Source: Bacillota bacterium (GTDB taxonomy: Bacteria; Bacillota; Negativicutes; CTSoil-072). From it: a stretch of DNA of 64,000 nucleotides. Location: positions 207,954-271,953 of the forward strand of contig JAGFZV010000001.1 in NCBI GenBank assembly GCA_017889545.1, read 5' to 3'. The position numbers were made by a program, and so were the translations under genes. Below, in pieces: positions 1 to 9,753 of this stretch (the first letter of the stretch is position 1; the number at the start of each line of letters is the position of its first letter). A model generated the notes under the pieces. That model saw only the letters and a program-made list of their open reading frames with translations, did not search any database and was not told the DNA's origin.

Positions 1-106
1 TAGCGCGCGCGGCTTTGTACAAAGGTCCGATCACGCCGCGAGCGGAAATATCCAGCTGCATCAATTGATCCAGTATCTCTCCTGCCTTGCAGATCCTTGT
101 ATCCAT
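1..106 (-). CDS. Hypothetical protein, 5' end only (runs off the window)
   Basis: An open frame starts with ATG at 104-106, directly after the TAA stop of the upstream kinase (107-109), and stays open for 35 codons to the window edge. The visible N-terminus has an RGVIGPLY-KAAR pattern. It vaguely recalls DUF4392 (glutamate cyclase-like) N-termini, but too little is visible to assign a family. The direct stop/start junction suggests translational coupling to the DegS-like kinase and membership of the same operon. It is not recognisable as CpaF, which might have been expected after cpaC and cpaE. Confidence 0.5.
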   Translation of the reverse strand, partial: MDTRICKAGEILDQLMQLDISARGVIGPLYKAARA

Positions 107-1240
107 TTACTCTTTAAGCGGCACCTTAACCATTACTTTGGCGCCTTTCCCCTTTTCTGAACGTACGATGACTTCGCCATTTAATAATTCAACGCGTTCC
201 CGCATACCCATCAGGCCAAAACTTTCCGTACTGTGCGCCGCCTGTGCATCAAAACCAATGCCGTCGTCCTCAATAATCGCGACAATCATTGCCGGACGGA
301 AATCCATCCGAACCCAGATGCAGCGGGCTTTGGAATGTTTTTCCACATTGTTAAGAGCTTCTTGAATGATACGGAATAGACCAATTTCCAAATGGGTGGC
401 ATACCGTTTTTCTTCACCGGTAATGTGCAGTTCAGTGATGAACCCTTTGCGTTCCTTCAAAGTATCCAATACTCTCCGGACGGTAGGCGTTAAGCCAAGA
501 TCGTCGAGCGTCATCGGCCGAAGGGCAAAAATAATCTTGCGGGTTTCCTGCAGACAGCCCCGTACCTGTTCCTGCAAATCACGCATTTCTCCTCTTGCCC
601 GTTTCAAATCAATATCAATCAACCGTTCGCACACTTCGGTCCGAAAAACGATGTTCGCCATGGCTTGAGCGGGACCATCGTGGATCTCTCTGGCAACCCT
701 CCGCCGCTCTTCTTCTTGCGCTTTGATGATGCGAGTTCCAAATGCCTGCCGTTGCTGCACTGTTTCAATCTGGTCAACAACCGTTTCCATTTGATTGTTC
801 AGATAGCCGAGGGCGGCTCCGACCTGCGTAACAAGCGTCTCGGCCTTTTTCATCGTTTGCTGCATAGAACGCAGTGTTAGTTCCATTGCATCCCGCTCCC
901 GCCGCAAATTTTGCTCTTGCTCCCGGGCTACAGCAAGTTCCACCTTCAGAGCGCTCGTTTCTTCATAAGCGCGCTTGATATCTTCCTCTTTATAGACCTG
1001 AAAGTTGCGGCTGACTTCCATCAACCGCAGTCGGGATCGCCGTTCCCGCTGCTCTAAATCGTCGACTTTGGCAATAATTTCTGCTGTTTTCTGTTTAATC
1101 ATTTCAAAATCGCGTTTAATTTTATTCAGTTCCTTGCCAGACGCCTCATAAATATCATAAATCTGCGTTTTTCCTTTTTCGACCGCAGAAATCGTTTGTT
1201 TGACAATAGTATCCAACGTTTTTACATCTACGTTTGCCAT
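107..1240 (-). CDS. degS: DegS-like cytoplasmic sensor histidine kinase
   Basis: 377 aa with no membrane segment. Residues 1-165 are a long charged coiled coil of the DegS sensor type. A HisKA_3 dimerisation domain follows with phospho-acceptor His187 in REIHDGPAQ, then a HATPase_c domain with an N box (EALNNVEKHS) and glycine boxes (DDGIGFD, GLMGMRER). In Bacillus, DegS phosphorylates the NarL-type regulator DegU. No DegU is present here; the nearest receiver domain is the N-terminus of the CpaE protein encoded 18 nt upstream. The gene is last but one in a pilus-related operon, so it may act on pilus assembly or on a partner outside the window. The family call is firm, the partner is inferred. 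Confidence 0.9.
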   Translation of the reverse strand: MANVDVKTLDTIVKQTISAVEKGKTQIYDIYEASGKELNKIKRDFEMIKQKTAEIIAKVDDLEQRERRSRLRLMEVSRNFQVYKEEDIKRAYEETSALKVELAVAREQEQNLRRERDAMELTLRSMQQTMKKAETLVTQVGAALGYLNNQMETVVDQIETVQQRQAFGTRIIKAQEEERRRVAREIHDGPAQAMANIVFRTEVCERLIDIDLKRARGEMRDLQEQVRGCLQETRKIIFALRPMTLDDLGLTPTVRRVLDTLKERKGFITELHITGEEKRYATHLEIGLFRIIQEALNNVEKHSKARCIWVRMDFRPAMIVAIIEDDGIGFDAQAAHSTESFGLMGMRERVELLNGEVIVRSEKGKGAKVMVKVPLKE

Positions 1241-1258
1241 ATTGCCGCTTTACACCTC

Positions 1259-2470
1259 TTAACCAAACAACCGTTTAAACTTGCTCATGACACTGCGTTC
1301 TGCTGCCGGTTTCTTTTCATCCACGCCGGCGATGATTGCCGCTAAAGCAAAAATCCCTTTGGTTACGCCAGTCTCTGGATTGCTGATGACAAACGGAACT
1401 CCGCGATTAACTGAATGCACAACCGTCTTCCCATCACTGGGCAAGGTGGATGCAAACGGATAACGGAGACTTTCCTGGACCTCTCTCGGTTCCATTCCGC
1501 CGAGAGAATCCGCTCTGTTCAGAACCACCTTGATTTTATCACGGTTGTATTCCAACGATTCCATGATTTCAAGACATAATTTTACATTTTTTATTGTCGG
1601 CAAATCCATGGATGAGATCACCAGGATTTGGTCGGCCGCATCCAATACCGATAACATTGCATCCGTAAAGGAAGGCGCCGTATCCACAATGATATAATCA
1701 AACATTGTTCGCATCATTCCCAAAATTGCCGTCAGATGTGCGCCATTGATCAATTCCGCATGTTCAGGGCGAAGCGGCGCCGCCAAAACGCCGACAGAAT
1801 CGTTGAAACCAGAAAGATGATTTTCTATTAATGCCGCATCCATATGATCCACTTCACGCACTAAATCCGCAATGGTGGAGCGCGGCGCAATATTCAGAAA
1901 CAATGCAACATCGCCGAACTGCAAATCTGCATCAACGATCCCGACCTTTGCGCCGGTTTGCGCGGCCAGCGCAACTGCCAAATTGCTGGTAATCGTCGTT
2001 TTGCCGACACCGCCTTTTGTGCTGAACACCGCAACTACTTTCCCCTGCTTGAGCGGGTTTGAAGCCGTTTGGGCAATCGTAATGCGTTTCTGTGCGAGCC
2101 CGTAGACTTGTTTGATTGCCTGCAGCAATTCATCGCCGGTAAATGGTTTCACCAGATAATTCTTCGCGCCGGCTATCATCGCACGCCGCAAATATTCCTG
2201 TTCCCCTTGTACGCTCATGATGATAATGCTCGACTGCGGCGCTTCTACCGCCAGAATTTCTGTAGCGGAAATCCCATCCATGACCGGCATATTAATATCC
2301 ATCAGGATTACGTCCGGCTGCAGTTCTTTCGTTTTTGCAATCGCCTCGGCCGCACTGCCGGCTTGACCGATAATTTGGACTTCCGAATGAAATTCCATCA
2401 GTTTGCTAATATTCTCCCGAATATCGGCCACATCATCAACGATTAGAACTTTTATCGCGTCGTTCTTCAT
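1259..2470 (-). CDS. cpaE: CpaE-like pilus assembly ATPase (receiver + MinD/ParA domain)
   Basis: 403 aa. Residues 1-125 form a response-regulator receiver domain with the acidic pocket (VDD at 11-13), phospho-acceptor Asp58 in LMDINMPVMDG and a conserved Lys in LVKPF. Residues 143-390 are a MinD/ParA ATPase with the deviant Walker A motif TKGGVGKTT (151-159). CpaE proteins place tight-adherence (Flp/Tad) pilus machinery, usually at a cell pole. The start has a strong ribosome site (GGAAGGGGAG) and overlaps the end of cpaC by 35 nt. Unlike many CpaE proteins, whose receiver is degenerate, this receiver keeps its Asp and could be phosphorylated, possibly by the adjacent DegS-like kinase (inference). 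Confidence 0.88.
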   Translation of the reverse strand: MKNDAIKVLIVDDVADIRENISKLMEFHSEVQIIGQAGSAAEAIAKTKELQPDVILMDINMPVMDGISATEILAVEAPQSSIIIMSVQGEQEYLRRAMIAGAKNYLVKPFTGDELLQAIKQVYGLAQKRITIAQTASNPLKQGKVVAVFSTKGGVGKTTITSNLAVALAAQTGAKVGIVDADLQFGDVALFLNIAPRSTIADLVREVDHMDAALIENHLSGFNDSVGVLAAPLRPEHAELINGAHLTAILGMMRTMFDYIIVDTAPSFTDAMLSVLDAADQILVISSMDLPTIKNVKLCLEIMESLEYNRDKIKVVLNRADSLGGMEPREVQESLRYPFASTLPSDGKTVVHSVNRGVPFVISNPETGVTKGIFALAAIIAGVDEKKPAAERSVMSKFKRLFG

Positions 2471-3716
2471 TTTTCTCCCCTTCCTGCCAAGGATTTTCTT
2501 TAAACAATTCCTGCATGCCGCCCGTTATCAAGGGCTGGTATTCCACTGGGTCAATAACGGTTGGAGTAAGCAAAATAATCAGTTCCGTTCTGCTGTGCGT
2601 GATCGATTTGCTGCGAAACATCGGGCCCAGCAACGGCAGATCACCCAGCAACGGGATTTTATAAACGTCATTATTGACCTGCTCGGAAATCAGGCCGCCA
2701 ACCACCAACGTTTGACCGGACTTTAATACAATCGTTGTTTCCGCTTTCCGCATTGTTAACGGCGGGATCGACAAGCCTGAACCGATGAAAATTCGATGCG
2801 TGGAATTCCAATCCACCGAACTGACTTCCGTCTGAACTTTACTTTGGATGAATTGTTCCGAATTCACTTCTGGCTCAATGAGCAGCTTAACACCATAACT
2901 TTTCCACTCAATGGCAATTTGCCCATTACTGACGCTAACCGGAACCGGGATCTCGCCACCAACAAGAACACTCGCTTTCTCACCGCTCAATGCAATCAAA
3001 TGAGGGCTTGCAAGAACCCTGGCTTCTCCGGTTTGCACCAAGGCATCAATTTGCGCATTCAGGTCCGCGTAGGAACCAAACCAGCCAAAGACCTGGTTTT
3101 GCCCGGCTATCGAGTTTGCCGCAGTATAACTTTGCCCTAATGCAAAAACGCCGGGGGCGGAAGGCGCGTTCCCCCACCGGATTCCTAATTTATCTGTTTT
3201 ATCTTTGTTGATCTCAAGAATTTTCGCCTCAATCTTTACCTGTTTGGGATTTCGCAGTTCCAACAGGTTGACCACTTTTTCACCATAAGCGCCAGCGGCC
3301 TTTTCAGCGCGGCTGCGCTGATATTGATCACTTACTGTTCCTTCCAGCACAATGGTTTGATTGATTTTCCCCACCTGAAGATCGGAATAGCCAAGCAACC
3401 TTTGGATCTCACCGGCAATCTGCCGGTCTTGGGCCGCGACGTTTACCTGAAAACTGCGCTTTCCTTCCGAACTCCATACATGCAAAGTCGTGCCGCCTGG
3501 CGCTTTACCAAGCAGCAATACTTCCGATCCGGAGACAACCACCACATCGGCAATCTCCGGATTGGCTATCGCTATGCGCTGTATTCCGTTAAAAGTTAAC
3601 ACTTGTGACTGGTTAACAGCCACAATATAATCATCTGCCGCTGCTGCGAGGGATAATGGCGTCAACACAAAAAACAGCATTGCCAAAGCAGTGATTATTG
3701 CGCAGTTTTTTTTCAT
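2436..3716 (-). CDS. cpaC: CpaC-type outer-membrane secretin of a Flp/Tad pilus
   Basis: About 426 aa. It has a signal peptide (MKKNCAIITALAMLFFVL then AAAADD), an N-terminal pilus-assembly domain (VNQSQVLTFNGIQRIAIANP), a BON-like domain (IVLEGTVSDQYQRS) and a C-terminal secretin domain ending in LLTPTVIDP, with the TLVVGGLI and PLLGDLPLLG motifs of RcpA/CpaC. Secretins form the outer-membrane channel for pili, so this gene argues for a diderm envelope. An upstream in-frame ATG at 3773 would add 19 residues. The ATG at 3714-3716 is preferred because it begins the signal peptide and follows GGAAGG and AGAGGG purine runs. It lies between a membrane protein of unknown function and cpaE. Confidence 0.88.
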   Translation of the reverse strand: MKKNCAIITALAMLFFVLTPLSLAAAADDYIVAVNQSQVLTFNGIQRIAIANPEIADVVVVSGSEVLLLGKAPGGTTLHVWSSEGKRSFQVNVAAQDRQIAGEIQRLLGYSDLQVGKINQTIVLEGTVSDQYQRSRAEKAAGAYGEKVVNLLELRNPKQVKIEAKILEINKDKTDKLGIRWGNAPSAPGVFALGQSYTAANSIAGQNQVFGWFGSYADLNAQIDALVQTGEARVLASPHLIALSGEKASVLVGGEIPVPVSVSNGQIAIEWKSYGVKLLIEPEVNSEQFIQSKVQTEVSSVDWNSTHRIFIGSGLSIPPLTMRKAETTIVLKSGQTLVVGGLISEQVNNDVYKIPLLGDLPLLGPMFRSKSITHSRTELIILLTPTVIDPVEYQPLITGGMQELFKENPWQEGEKNEERRDKSSNR

Positions 3717-3779
3717 TCCCTCTTGTCCACCTTCCGTGGCATTTTTAAGCGCCCGAACATCAGGGATTTTCACTACCGG

Positions 3780-5501
3780 TTAGAAGCCTCCGGTTTCCAA
3801 TTGCAAAATGCTTACTTCCGCTTCCCGGCTTTCATTAAAGGTAATCGCAATGGTATCATTCGGCCGGACGAGCGACAGTTTCGGCGAATTGTTGATCGTT
3901 CCCACAAAAATCCGGGGATCGCCTTCCAAGGTAAAGTAGAAATAAGACTCGCCGCCTTTCACAACCTGTGAAAAACGGGTAACTTTTGCCTGCAGGCGGA
4001 CTGGTTTAATTTCATGGCCGGGAATAAACGCATTCCCTTTATTGATCAAATTCAGTTGATACGCGCGTAGAGCGCTGTCAATGTCAGCACCGACGCCAAC
4101 AAGGTTATAATTTTCCACGGAAATAAACGACACTAGTTTTAACAAGCCTTCCTTATCCTTCAATGGAGCAATGTAGGTGGGTACGCCATGAATGTTATAC
4201 AGGATCGGATACCCGGCCCGGTAACCTTTCTCCTGTACCTGGCCCTCTGCCGATTTCCGGGCGGCCGATTCGGTCGCTCCAGCTACTTTGTACCACTTCG
4301 CATCTTTTGTGCGGGAATTGACCAACAGAAAGCCTACTGAACTTTCATCTCTTCCGGAAGAAGTGATTCCGGTGTACCAATATACCCTGTCATCATTGCC
4401 GTAAATCAAGTGCAGCCGGTCGCCGGTCGGTTTTAACGTGCCGGTCTTCGCCAGCAGAGAATTCCAATAGCCATTGACGTAGTCTCCCCAACTGGCAATC
4501 TGCCGATAAACAAAGTTCTCCGGTTGAATACGGTCTACCCAGGCAGGAACATCGTTCGTAGAATATTTTTTGATTTCACCGGTTTGGGCATTCACAAGGA
4601 CTACGCCAACCGCATCCGGTCCGCTGTACCCAACTTTATTTTTGTATAAGGTAACAACCCAATAGGGATTGAGGTCATCATCGATCTCAAACGAATAATC
4701 CGCCATCCCGGCAGTAATAATTCCATGAAAATACAGGAAGCGCGGCAAATAGTCCATGACAAAACCATTTGTCTGCACTTTGAGATAGACCGGATTGCCG
4801 TTCACATGCTGGACCAATCTCACATCCTGCGGGTTAGTGGCGGAAACCATAACATAGCCTTTGCTGCCCTGTGAAAAATTAGTCATCCATTGGAAAATCC
4901 CCCGATGTTCCAGCGGCGCAACATAGTACAGCCGATTTTGCACTTTCTGTAAAACCAGGTCGCCAAGCCGGGTCTCACTGCCTAGCGCCGGTACTTCGCC
5001 AACCTTCTTTTCCGCAAGTTTGATCGCTGTTTCTTCATCGATGATACGGATCTGAGACAGATTAATCGGTTCCACATCTGCCGTGAACGAACTCTCTTCC
5101 ACCGTTCCCAACAAATTCCGGTACGACTGGCTGAAAAAGAAAGGGTGACTGAGCATTACGGGAAGAACAATCAAATTCAAAATACCAATAGCCATCAACG
5201 CTGCACCGGCCATGGCAACTTTTTTTATGCGGGGCGAAATATGATGACCGCTGATATCTACGACTTTGCCTGATTCAGCCGGACCGCCAAGAAACAATTT
5301 TTCCAGCAGACGCCCCCAAGGCGAATTGGACAATGCAGCCCGGCCCTTTTGCAGCAAGGGACGCGCCAGATAAAAAAGCAGTATCCAGCCCCAAAAAAGC
5401 ATTGGCAATGACCAATCTGTAAAGCCAAAAGCAAAGACCGGCCTTTCAAAGTACAAGTAAATAAAATTTACGAACAGAAAAAAACCAATAACCCACGTCA
5501 T
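3780..5501 (-). CDS. Multi-pass membrane protein of unknown function, pilus operon
   Basis: 573 aa. Three hydrophobic segments lie in the first 130 residues (about 1-20, 30-48, 95-118), followed by a long soluble, probably extracytoplasmic region. That region holds at least two units resembling PepSY-type folds (around IDEETAIKLAEKKVGE and ATESAARKSAEGQVQEKGY), each followed by a substrate-like YYVAPL or TYIAPL strand, which suggests an internal duplication. No catalytic motif was recognised. The stop is only 6 nt upstream of the longest cpaC frame, so it is probably the first gene of the cpaC-cpaE-degS transcript. The start follows GGATGAGGTG. I do not recognise a named family. Confidence 0.75.
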   Translation of the reverse strand: MTWVIGFFLFVNFIYLYFERPVFAFGFTDWSLPMLFWGWILLFYLARPLLQKGRAALSNSPWGRLLEKLFLGGPAESGKVVDISGHHISPRIKKVAMAGAALMAIGILNLIVLPVMLSHPFFFSQSYRNLLGTVEESSFTADVEPINLSQIRIIDEETAIKLAEKKVGEVPALGSETRLGDLVLQKVQNRLYYVAPLEHRGIFQWMTNFSQGSKGYVMVSATNPQDVRLVQHVNGNPVYLKVQTNGFVMDYLPRFLYFHGIITAGMADYSFEIDDDLNPYWVVTLYKNKVGYSGPDAVGVVLVNAQTGEIKKYSTNDVPAWVDRIQPENFVYRQIASWGDYVNGYWNSLLAKTGTLKPTGDRLHLIYGNDDRVYWYTGITSSGRDESSVGFLLVNSRTKDAKWYKVAGATESAARKSAEGQVQEKGYRAGYPILYNIHGVPTYIAPLKDKEGLLKLVSFISVENYNLVGVGADIDSALRAYQLNLINKGNAFIPGHEIKPVRLQAKVTRFSQVVKGGESYFYFTLEGDPRIFVGTINNSPKLSLVRPNDTIAITFNESREAEVSILQLETGGF

Positions 5502-5570
5502 AAACGCACCTCATCCATAAAAAATACTATACTTCTTAATCATACCACGTTTTACCACTTTCAAGCCACA

Positions 5571-5616
5571 GTCAAAAAAAGAAAAAGATGCCTGACAATA
5601 CCCGTCCAGACATCTT
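5571..5616 (-). terminator. Intrinsic terminator after the PLP decarboxylase gene
   Basis: On the minus strand AAGATG-t-CTG pairs with CAG-g-CATCTT across a 12-nt loop and is followed by a U-rich tract (TTTTTCTTTTTTT). It sits 24 nt past the decarboxylase stop and separates it from the pilus operon. Confidence 0.8.
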
Positions 5617-5639
5617 ATCTTGATTGTTAACCGATTTTT

Positions 5640-6806
5640 TCAGCCCGCATTCGGCAAACTTTTATAATCGATCATCTCTTCACATATTTTTTCCCAGACA
5701 ACAATCTTCGCTTTGGCAAACCCATTGAAGGTCGTTGCCGAGGCCGAACTGTATGCGCCGCAATTGCGCACCAAAATCAAGTCATCCATTTCCAGGGGAA
5801 CCGTTAACTTGTCCCGATACAACACATCCAAAGAGTCGCAGCTGGGACCGGCAAAGGTCGCCATAATTTCCGCTCCGTTTTTAAATGTTTCCATATCGTA
5901 GATCCAATGGTCGAAAATAATTCCGGAAAACGTGCCATACAAGCCTTCATCCAAAAAATACCATTGCTGATTATTTCGCCTTTGCGTCCCAATCACCCGG
6001 GTAATCAAGCTCATCGCCGTACCGCAGATAAATCGCCCCGGTTCAGCCCATATTTCGATTCCAGGAAAATTGGCTTTCAACGACGCATAAATCTCATCTG
6101 TCATGGCGGCCACATCAATTTTCTGCGTTCCAGTCGGAATGGGAAACCCGCCGCCAATATCCAGCAAGCGGAACTGGAAGCCATCTGCCGCCGCCTGATC
6201 AAACAGTCCCCGGCAAATTTGCAGCGCAGCTAAATAGGCTTCCGAACTGGTAGATTGACTGCCAACATGGAAACACAAACCTGCTGCATCGAGGCCTTTG
6301 GCACGAGCTTTCCGCAAAAGATCCAGCGCCTCATCCGGCGCTGCGCCAAACTTTTTGTTCAAGTCAACGAGCGCTCTGGGGTTGTCCACTTTAATGCGCA
6401 GCAAGACAGTAGCGCCCGGCAATACGTTGGCGATTTTTCCGATCTCGCTTTCACTGTCGAATGTAAAGCTATGAATACCTTTTTGACGGGCGATTTCCAG
6501 TCCGCCGGATGTTTTGATCGGGTTGGCGTAAACAATCCGTTCCGGTTCAATGCCCATATCGGAAAGCATCAGGATTTCACCATCGGAGGCAACATCAAAA
6601 CATGATCCCAATCCGGCCAGCGTCCTGACAATCCGTTCATCCGGGTTCGATTTCACTGCATAATACAATTTTACACCAGGCATGTGTTCCGTCAAAAAAG
6701 AGTAATTACGGGCAATTTGTTCCAGCGACAGCACCAATGTAGGTGTGCCGTATGTTTTGGCAATTTGCTGCACTGCAGCTTGTGATAAATTAAAATACTG
6801 TTTCAT
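5640..6806 (-). CDS. ldc: Fold-III PLP lysine/ornithine decarboxylase
   Basis: 388 aa from the preferred start. It has an alanine-racemase-like barrel with the PLP lysine in YYAVKSNPDERI, a glycine loop (LDIGGGFP), the EPGRF phosphate-binding motif and a C-terminal GPSCDSLD motif that supplies the catalytic Cys across the dimer. Length and motifs match eukaryote-type ornithine decarboxylases and the Selenomonas lysine/ornithine decarboxylase. In Negativicutes this enzyme makes cadaverine or putrescine, which is attached to peptidoglycan and helps hold the outer membrane; that role is inferred here. The ATG at 6804-6806 is preferred over 6812 because AGGAG lies 6 nt before it. Substrate preference cannot be read from the sequence. 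Confidence 0.88.
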   Translation of the reverse strand: MKQYFNLSQAAVQQIAKTYGTPTLVLSLEQIARNYSFLTEHMPGVKLYYAVKSNPDERIVRTLAGLGSCFDVASDGEILMLSDMGIEPERIVYANPIKTSGGLEIARQKGIHSFTFDSESEIGKIANVLPGATVLLRIKVDNPRALVDLNKKFGAAPDEALDLLRKARAKGLDAAGLCFHVGSQSTSSEAYLAALQICRGLFDQAAADGFQFRLLDIGGGFPIPTGTQKIDVAAMTDEIYASLKANFPGIEIWAEPGRFICGTAMSLITRVIGTQRRNNQQWYFLDEGLYGTFSGIIFDHWIYDMETFKNGAEIMATFAGPSCDSLDVLYRDKLTVPLEMDDLILVRNCGAYSSASATTFNGFAKAKIVVWEKICEEMIDYKSLPNAG

Positions 6807-6879
6807 ATCCATCTCCTATCTTTCGGGAAGTATCCGGAAGGCCTCCTGCCTTCCGCCAGACGGGAAAAATTACGATATG

Positions 6880-6907
6880 ATTTTATCACAAATGACCAAA
6901 AGTGCAA
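6880..6907 (-). promoter_or_regulatory. Sigma-70-type promoter of the decarboxylase gene
   Basis: On the minus strand TTGCAC (6902-6907) is followed after 16 nt by TAAAAT (6880-6885). The leader downstream contains a 7-bp hairpin (GGAAGGC/GCCTTCC) shortly before the AGGAG ribosome site. Confidence 0.5.
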
Positions 6908-6979
6908 TAGAAAATTGTAAAAAAATCAAGATAAATAGCGCAAGTGAAAAATAGTCGCAGAAAAACTTGCGAAAAAAAT

Positions 6980-7007
6980 AAAATCCGGACAAAAATGTCC
7001 GGATTTT
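6980..7007 (-). terminator. Intrinsic terminator of the cyclophilin gene
   Basis: A perfect 12-bp stem (AAAATCCGGACA/TGTCCGGATTTT) with a 4-nt loop follows the ppiB stop within a few nucleotides and runs into a T-rich stretch on the minus strand. Confidence 0.9.
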
Positions 7008-7009
7008 GC

Positions 7010-7441
7010 CTATTCTTCCACGATTGTAACTTTTTTCATGACGTCTCCGACAGCAATCGCATCAACGACATCAAGTCCGGAAACAACCTGACCAAAGACA
7101 GTATGCACACCGTCTAAGTGCGGTTGGGGCTCATACACGATAAAAAACTGGCTGCCGCCGGTGTTCGGCCCAGCATGCGCCATGGAAAGAGCACCACGAA
7201 TATGCTTGCGCGGATTGCCTTTCGTTTCACAAGGAATCTTATAGCCCGGCCCGCCGGTGCCATTGCCTTTTGGGCAGCCGCCCTGCGCAACGAAACCTTT
7301 GATAACCCGGTGGAAAGTAAGGCCGTCGTAAAAACCTTCCTTAATTAATTTCTCAAAGTTGGCAACCGTCTTCGGCGCATCTTCAGAAAACAGCTCAATG
7401 GTAATCGTTCCTTTGTCCATTTCAATAATTGCTTTTTTCAT
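7010..7441 (-). CDS. ppiB: Cyclophilin-type peptidyl-prolyl cis-trans isomerase
   Basis: 143 aa, covering the whole compact bacterial cyclophilin domain: [23 protein letters not shown], then [15 protein letters not shown], then [15 protein letters not shown] with the catalytic and binding residues of the family (Arg in FHRV, Gln/Phe in SQFF). No signal peptide, so cytoplasmic. It catalyses proline isomerisation during protein folding. The ATG at 7439-7441 is chosen because GGAGG lies at ideal distance before it; the longer open frame upstream shows no cyclophilin similarity. It is a single gene with its own terminator. Confidence 0.95.
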   Translation of the reverse strand: MKKAIIEMDKGTITIELFSEDAPKTVANFEKLIKEGFYDGLTFHRVIKGFVAQGGCPKGNGTGGPGYKIPCETKGNPRKHIRGALSMAHAGPNTGGSQFFIVYEPQPHLDGVHTVFGQVVSGLDVVDAIAVGDVMKKVTIVEE

Positions 7442-7503
7442 GAACATCCTCCATTCATCTCTATTCGGTGATATTATATCATGAATTTGCCGCAAAGTCT
7501 GCA

Positions 7504-8274
7504 CTATAATAACGCAGATATCGCCGTTGCTGTTTTTCGTACTTGCTGAATGATCTCTTGACAACGATCCCCCTGCAGACGTGATGTAGGTCCGGACAAG
7601 CTCAAAGCTGCCACCACGGCATGATCGCGACCCACAATTGGAGCAGCGATACAAGTCAACCCTAACTCCAATTCCTCATCGTCCAGTGCATAGCCTTTTT
7701 CCCTAATCGCCGCCAGCTCACGCAGCAGAGCCGGCCAATCGATGATCGTCTTCCCTGTAAAAACGGGCAACGGACAACCTTGAAATTTCACAAGATACTC
7801 CGGTTCGCTAAACGCCAGTAAACATTTCCCCACTGCCGATCCATGGCAAGCAGAAGCCGAACCAATGCCCGGGGTAAAACTCAAGACCTGTTGACTCTCA
7901 AATTTATCAATAATGATCTGTTTCGGGAAATTTTCCGCATGAGGATCCAATACTGCGATATGAACCACTTCATTAAACTTTTCCGATAATGCACGGGCTA
8001 GCGGTGCGGCAATATTTTGCAACGGCATTTTTCTGCGCATTTGCATACCCAGTGAATAAAGCTTCAGTCCCATCCAATATTTACCGGTTTCTGTGTTCTG
8101 CTGTACAAATCCTTTATTCTCCAAAGTCGCCAGCGTCCGGCAGACCGTACTCTTATACATGCCTAATGCAGAGCTAATCTGCGTTACACCCATTTCTTTG
8201 TCTTCCTGATGCAGCAAAAGCAAAATGTCTAATGCTCTGGCGATTGATTGGATCGAATCTTTGTCATTGCTCAT
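7504..8274 (-). CDS. IclR-family transcriptional regulator
   Basis: 256 aa from the ATG at 8272-8274. The N-terminal winged helix-turn-helix ([40 protein letters not shown]) is followed by the IclR effector-binding domain (residues about 85-250), with [18 protein letters not shown] and [14 protein letters not shown] motifs. IclR regulators bind small organic acids or aromatics and control adjacent catabolic or transport genes. It lies downstream of dctA on the same strand and could control it; the ligand is unknown. A longer in-frame start at 8355 is unlikely because the family begins near SIQSIARAL. Confidence 0.9.
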   Translation of the reverse strand: MSNDKDSIQSIARALDILLLLHQEDKEMGVTQISSALGMYKSTVCRTLATLENKGFVQQNTETGKYWMGLKLYSLGMQMRRKMPLQNIAAPLARALSEKFNEVVHIAVLDPHAENFPKQIIIDKFESQQVLSFTPGIGSASACHGSAVGKCLLAFSEPEYLVKFQGCPLPVFTGKTIIDWPALLRELAAIREKGYALDDEELELGLTCIAAPIVGRDHAVVAALSLSGPTSRLQGDRCQEIIQQVRKTATAISALL

Positions 8275-8364
8275 GATAACCCTGCTCTCTTTTTGCTTTT
8301 TCGTTCCACCGTAAGGAACCATGTTCCATTGGCAGTTTTTGCAATACATTTTCATTATTACAGG

Positions 8365-8400
8365 AAGGCCCCCGGCGCCATTCTTGGAACCGGAGGCCTT
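8365..8400. terminator. Hairpin between dctA and the IclR gene, probable terminator
   Basis: AAGGCC-CCCGG pairs with CCGG-AGGCCTT around a 14-nt loop. The T-run is weak on either strand, so termination strength is uncertain. It lies just after the dctA stop. Confidence 0.5.
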
Positions 8401-8457
8401 CTTTATGATTTCGTTTCAGATGGAGTCACCGCCCCACCCAAACCAAGTGGTCCCTTA

Positions 8458-9753
8458 TCATCCGGCTTTTTCGTTTGACTGCTTCTCTTCTATACTGTGC
8501 GGTCCGTTGTTTAAAACTTTGTGCAACTGGTTCATATCCAATTCTTTTTCCCATTTGGAAACTACGACTGTCGCTACCCCATTGCCCACTAAATTCGTCA
8601 ATGCTCTGCCTGTGGACATGAAACGGTCAATTCCGAAAATAACCGCAAGCGCTGCCACCGGTATGCCCGGGATGACGGACAATGTCGCCGCCAGCACAAT
8701 GAAGCCACTCCCGGTCACACCCGAGGCTCCCTTGGAAGTCAGCAGCAAGACCGCAATGATCGTCAGTTCTTGCACCAAAGTCAGTTCAATATTCGTCGCC
8801 TGCGCTAAAAAGATGGCCGACATGGTCAGGTAAATGGAGGTTCCATCCAGATTAAACGAATAGCCCGTTGGAATAACAAGACCAACCACAGGCTTTGAAC
8901 AGCCCAGGCGCTCCAATTTATCCATCATGCGCGGCAAAACGCTTTCCGAAGAAGAGGTCCCCAGCACAATCAACAATTCTTCTTTAATATACGCAATGAA
9001 CTTCAGCAAGCTGAAACCCGCCCACTTGGCAATCGGGCCCATCACAATAAAAATAAAGACAATGCAGGTTAAGTAAAATACGCCCAGCAGCTTGCCCAAT
9101 GGTCCCAGCGAAGCAATGCCATACTTGCCGATCGTGAAGGCCATCGCCCCAAAGACGCCAATGGGCGCAACTTTCATAATGATGTCAACAATGACAAAGA
9201 GCGCGTGGGATATTTCGCCAATAATGGAATATACATTTTTGCCTTTCTTGCCCATCAGAGATAATGCTGCGCCAAAGAGCAGCGAGAACAAGAGAACCTG
9301 CAGGATGTCGCCTTTTGCAAACGCATCCACTACCGTCGACGGAATGATATTCATGAAGAAATCAAGCGTACTTTGCGCTTTCGCAGCAGTCGCATAAGCC
9401 GAGATTGCTTTCGTATCCAGCGTGGATACGTCGACATTCATTCCGACGCCCGGCTGAAGGATTTTTACAACCACCAATCCCATGATCAGTGCCAACGTTG
9501 TAATGACTTCGAAATACAATAAAGCCTTGGCGCCGACACGGCCAACTTTTTTCATGTCATCCATGCCGGCAATTCCGGTGACAATCGTACAGAAAATAAT
9601 CGGCCCGATGATCATCTTGATCAATTTAATGAATGCGTCACCCAGTGGTTTCATGCTTTCGCCGACGGATGGATAAAAATGTCCTAATGCCACACCGGCG
9701 ATGATCGCGACAAATACCTGGAAATGGAGAGTTGTAAAAAAGGATTTTTTCAT
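8458..9753 (-). CDS. dctA: DctA-type dicarboxylate/amino acid:cation symporter
   Basis: 431 aa. Sodium:dicarboxylate symporter family (DAACS) with about eight membrane helices and two re-entrant hairpins. The signature serine-rich loop ([13 protein letters not shown]) and substrate/cation motif ([16 protein letters not shown]) are intact, as is the [10 protein letters not shown] loop. It imports C4-dicarboxylates or acidic amino acids with sodium or protons. The ATG at 9751-9753 starts the conserved [18 protein letters not shown] region; the longer frame to 9819 adds only poor sequence. The ribosome site (AGAGG) is rather distant. It is divergent from the AbrB-family gene and lies upstream of an IclR gene. 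Confidence 0.88.
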   Translation of the reverse strand: MKKSFFTTLHFQVFVAIIAGVALGHFYPSVGESMKPLGDAFIKLIKMIIGPIIFCTIVTGIAGMDDMKKVGRVGAKALLYFEVITTLALIMGLVVVKILQPGVGMNVDVSTLDTKAISAYATAAKAQSTLDFFMNIIPSTVVDAFAKGDILQVLLFSLLFGAALSLMGKKGKNVYSIIGEISHALFVIVDIIMKVAPIGVFGAMAFTIGKYGIASLGPLGKLLGVFYLTCIVFIFIVMGPIAKWAGFSLLKFIAYIKEELLIVLGTSSSESVLPRMMDKLERLGCSKPVVGLVIPTGYSFNLDGTSIYLTMSAIFLAQATNIELTLVQELTIIAVLLLTSKGASGVTGSGFIVLAATLSVIPGIPVAALAVIFGIDRFMSTGRALTNLVGNGVATVVVSKWEKELDMNQLHKVLNNGPHSIEEKQSNEKAG

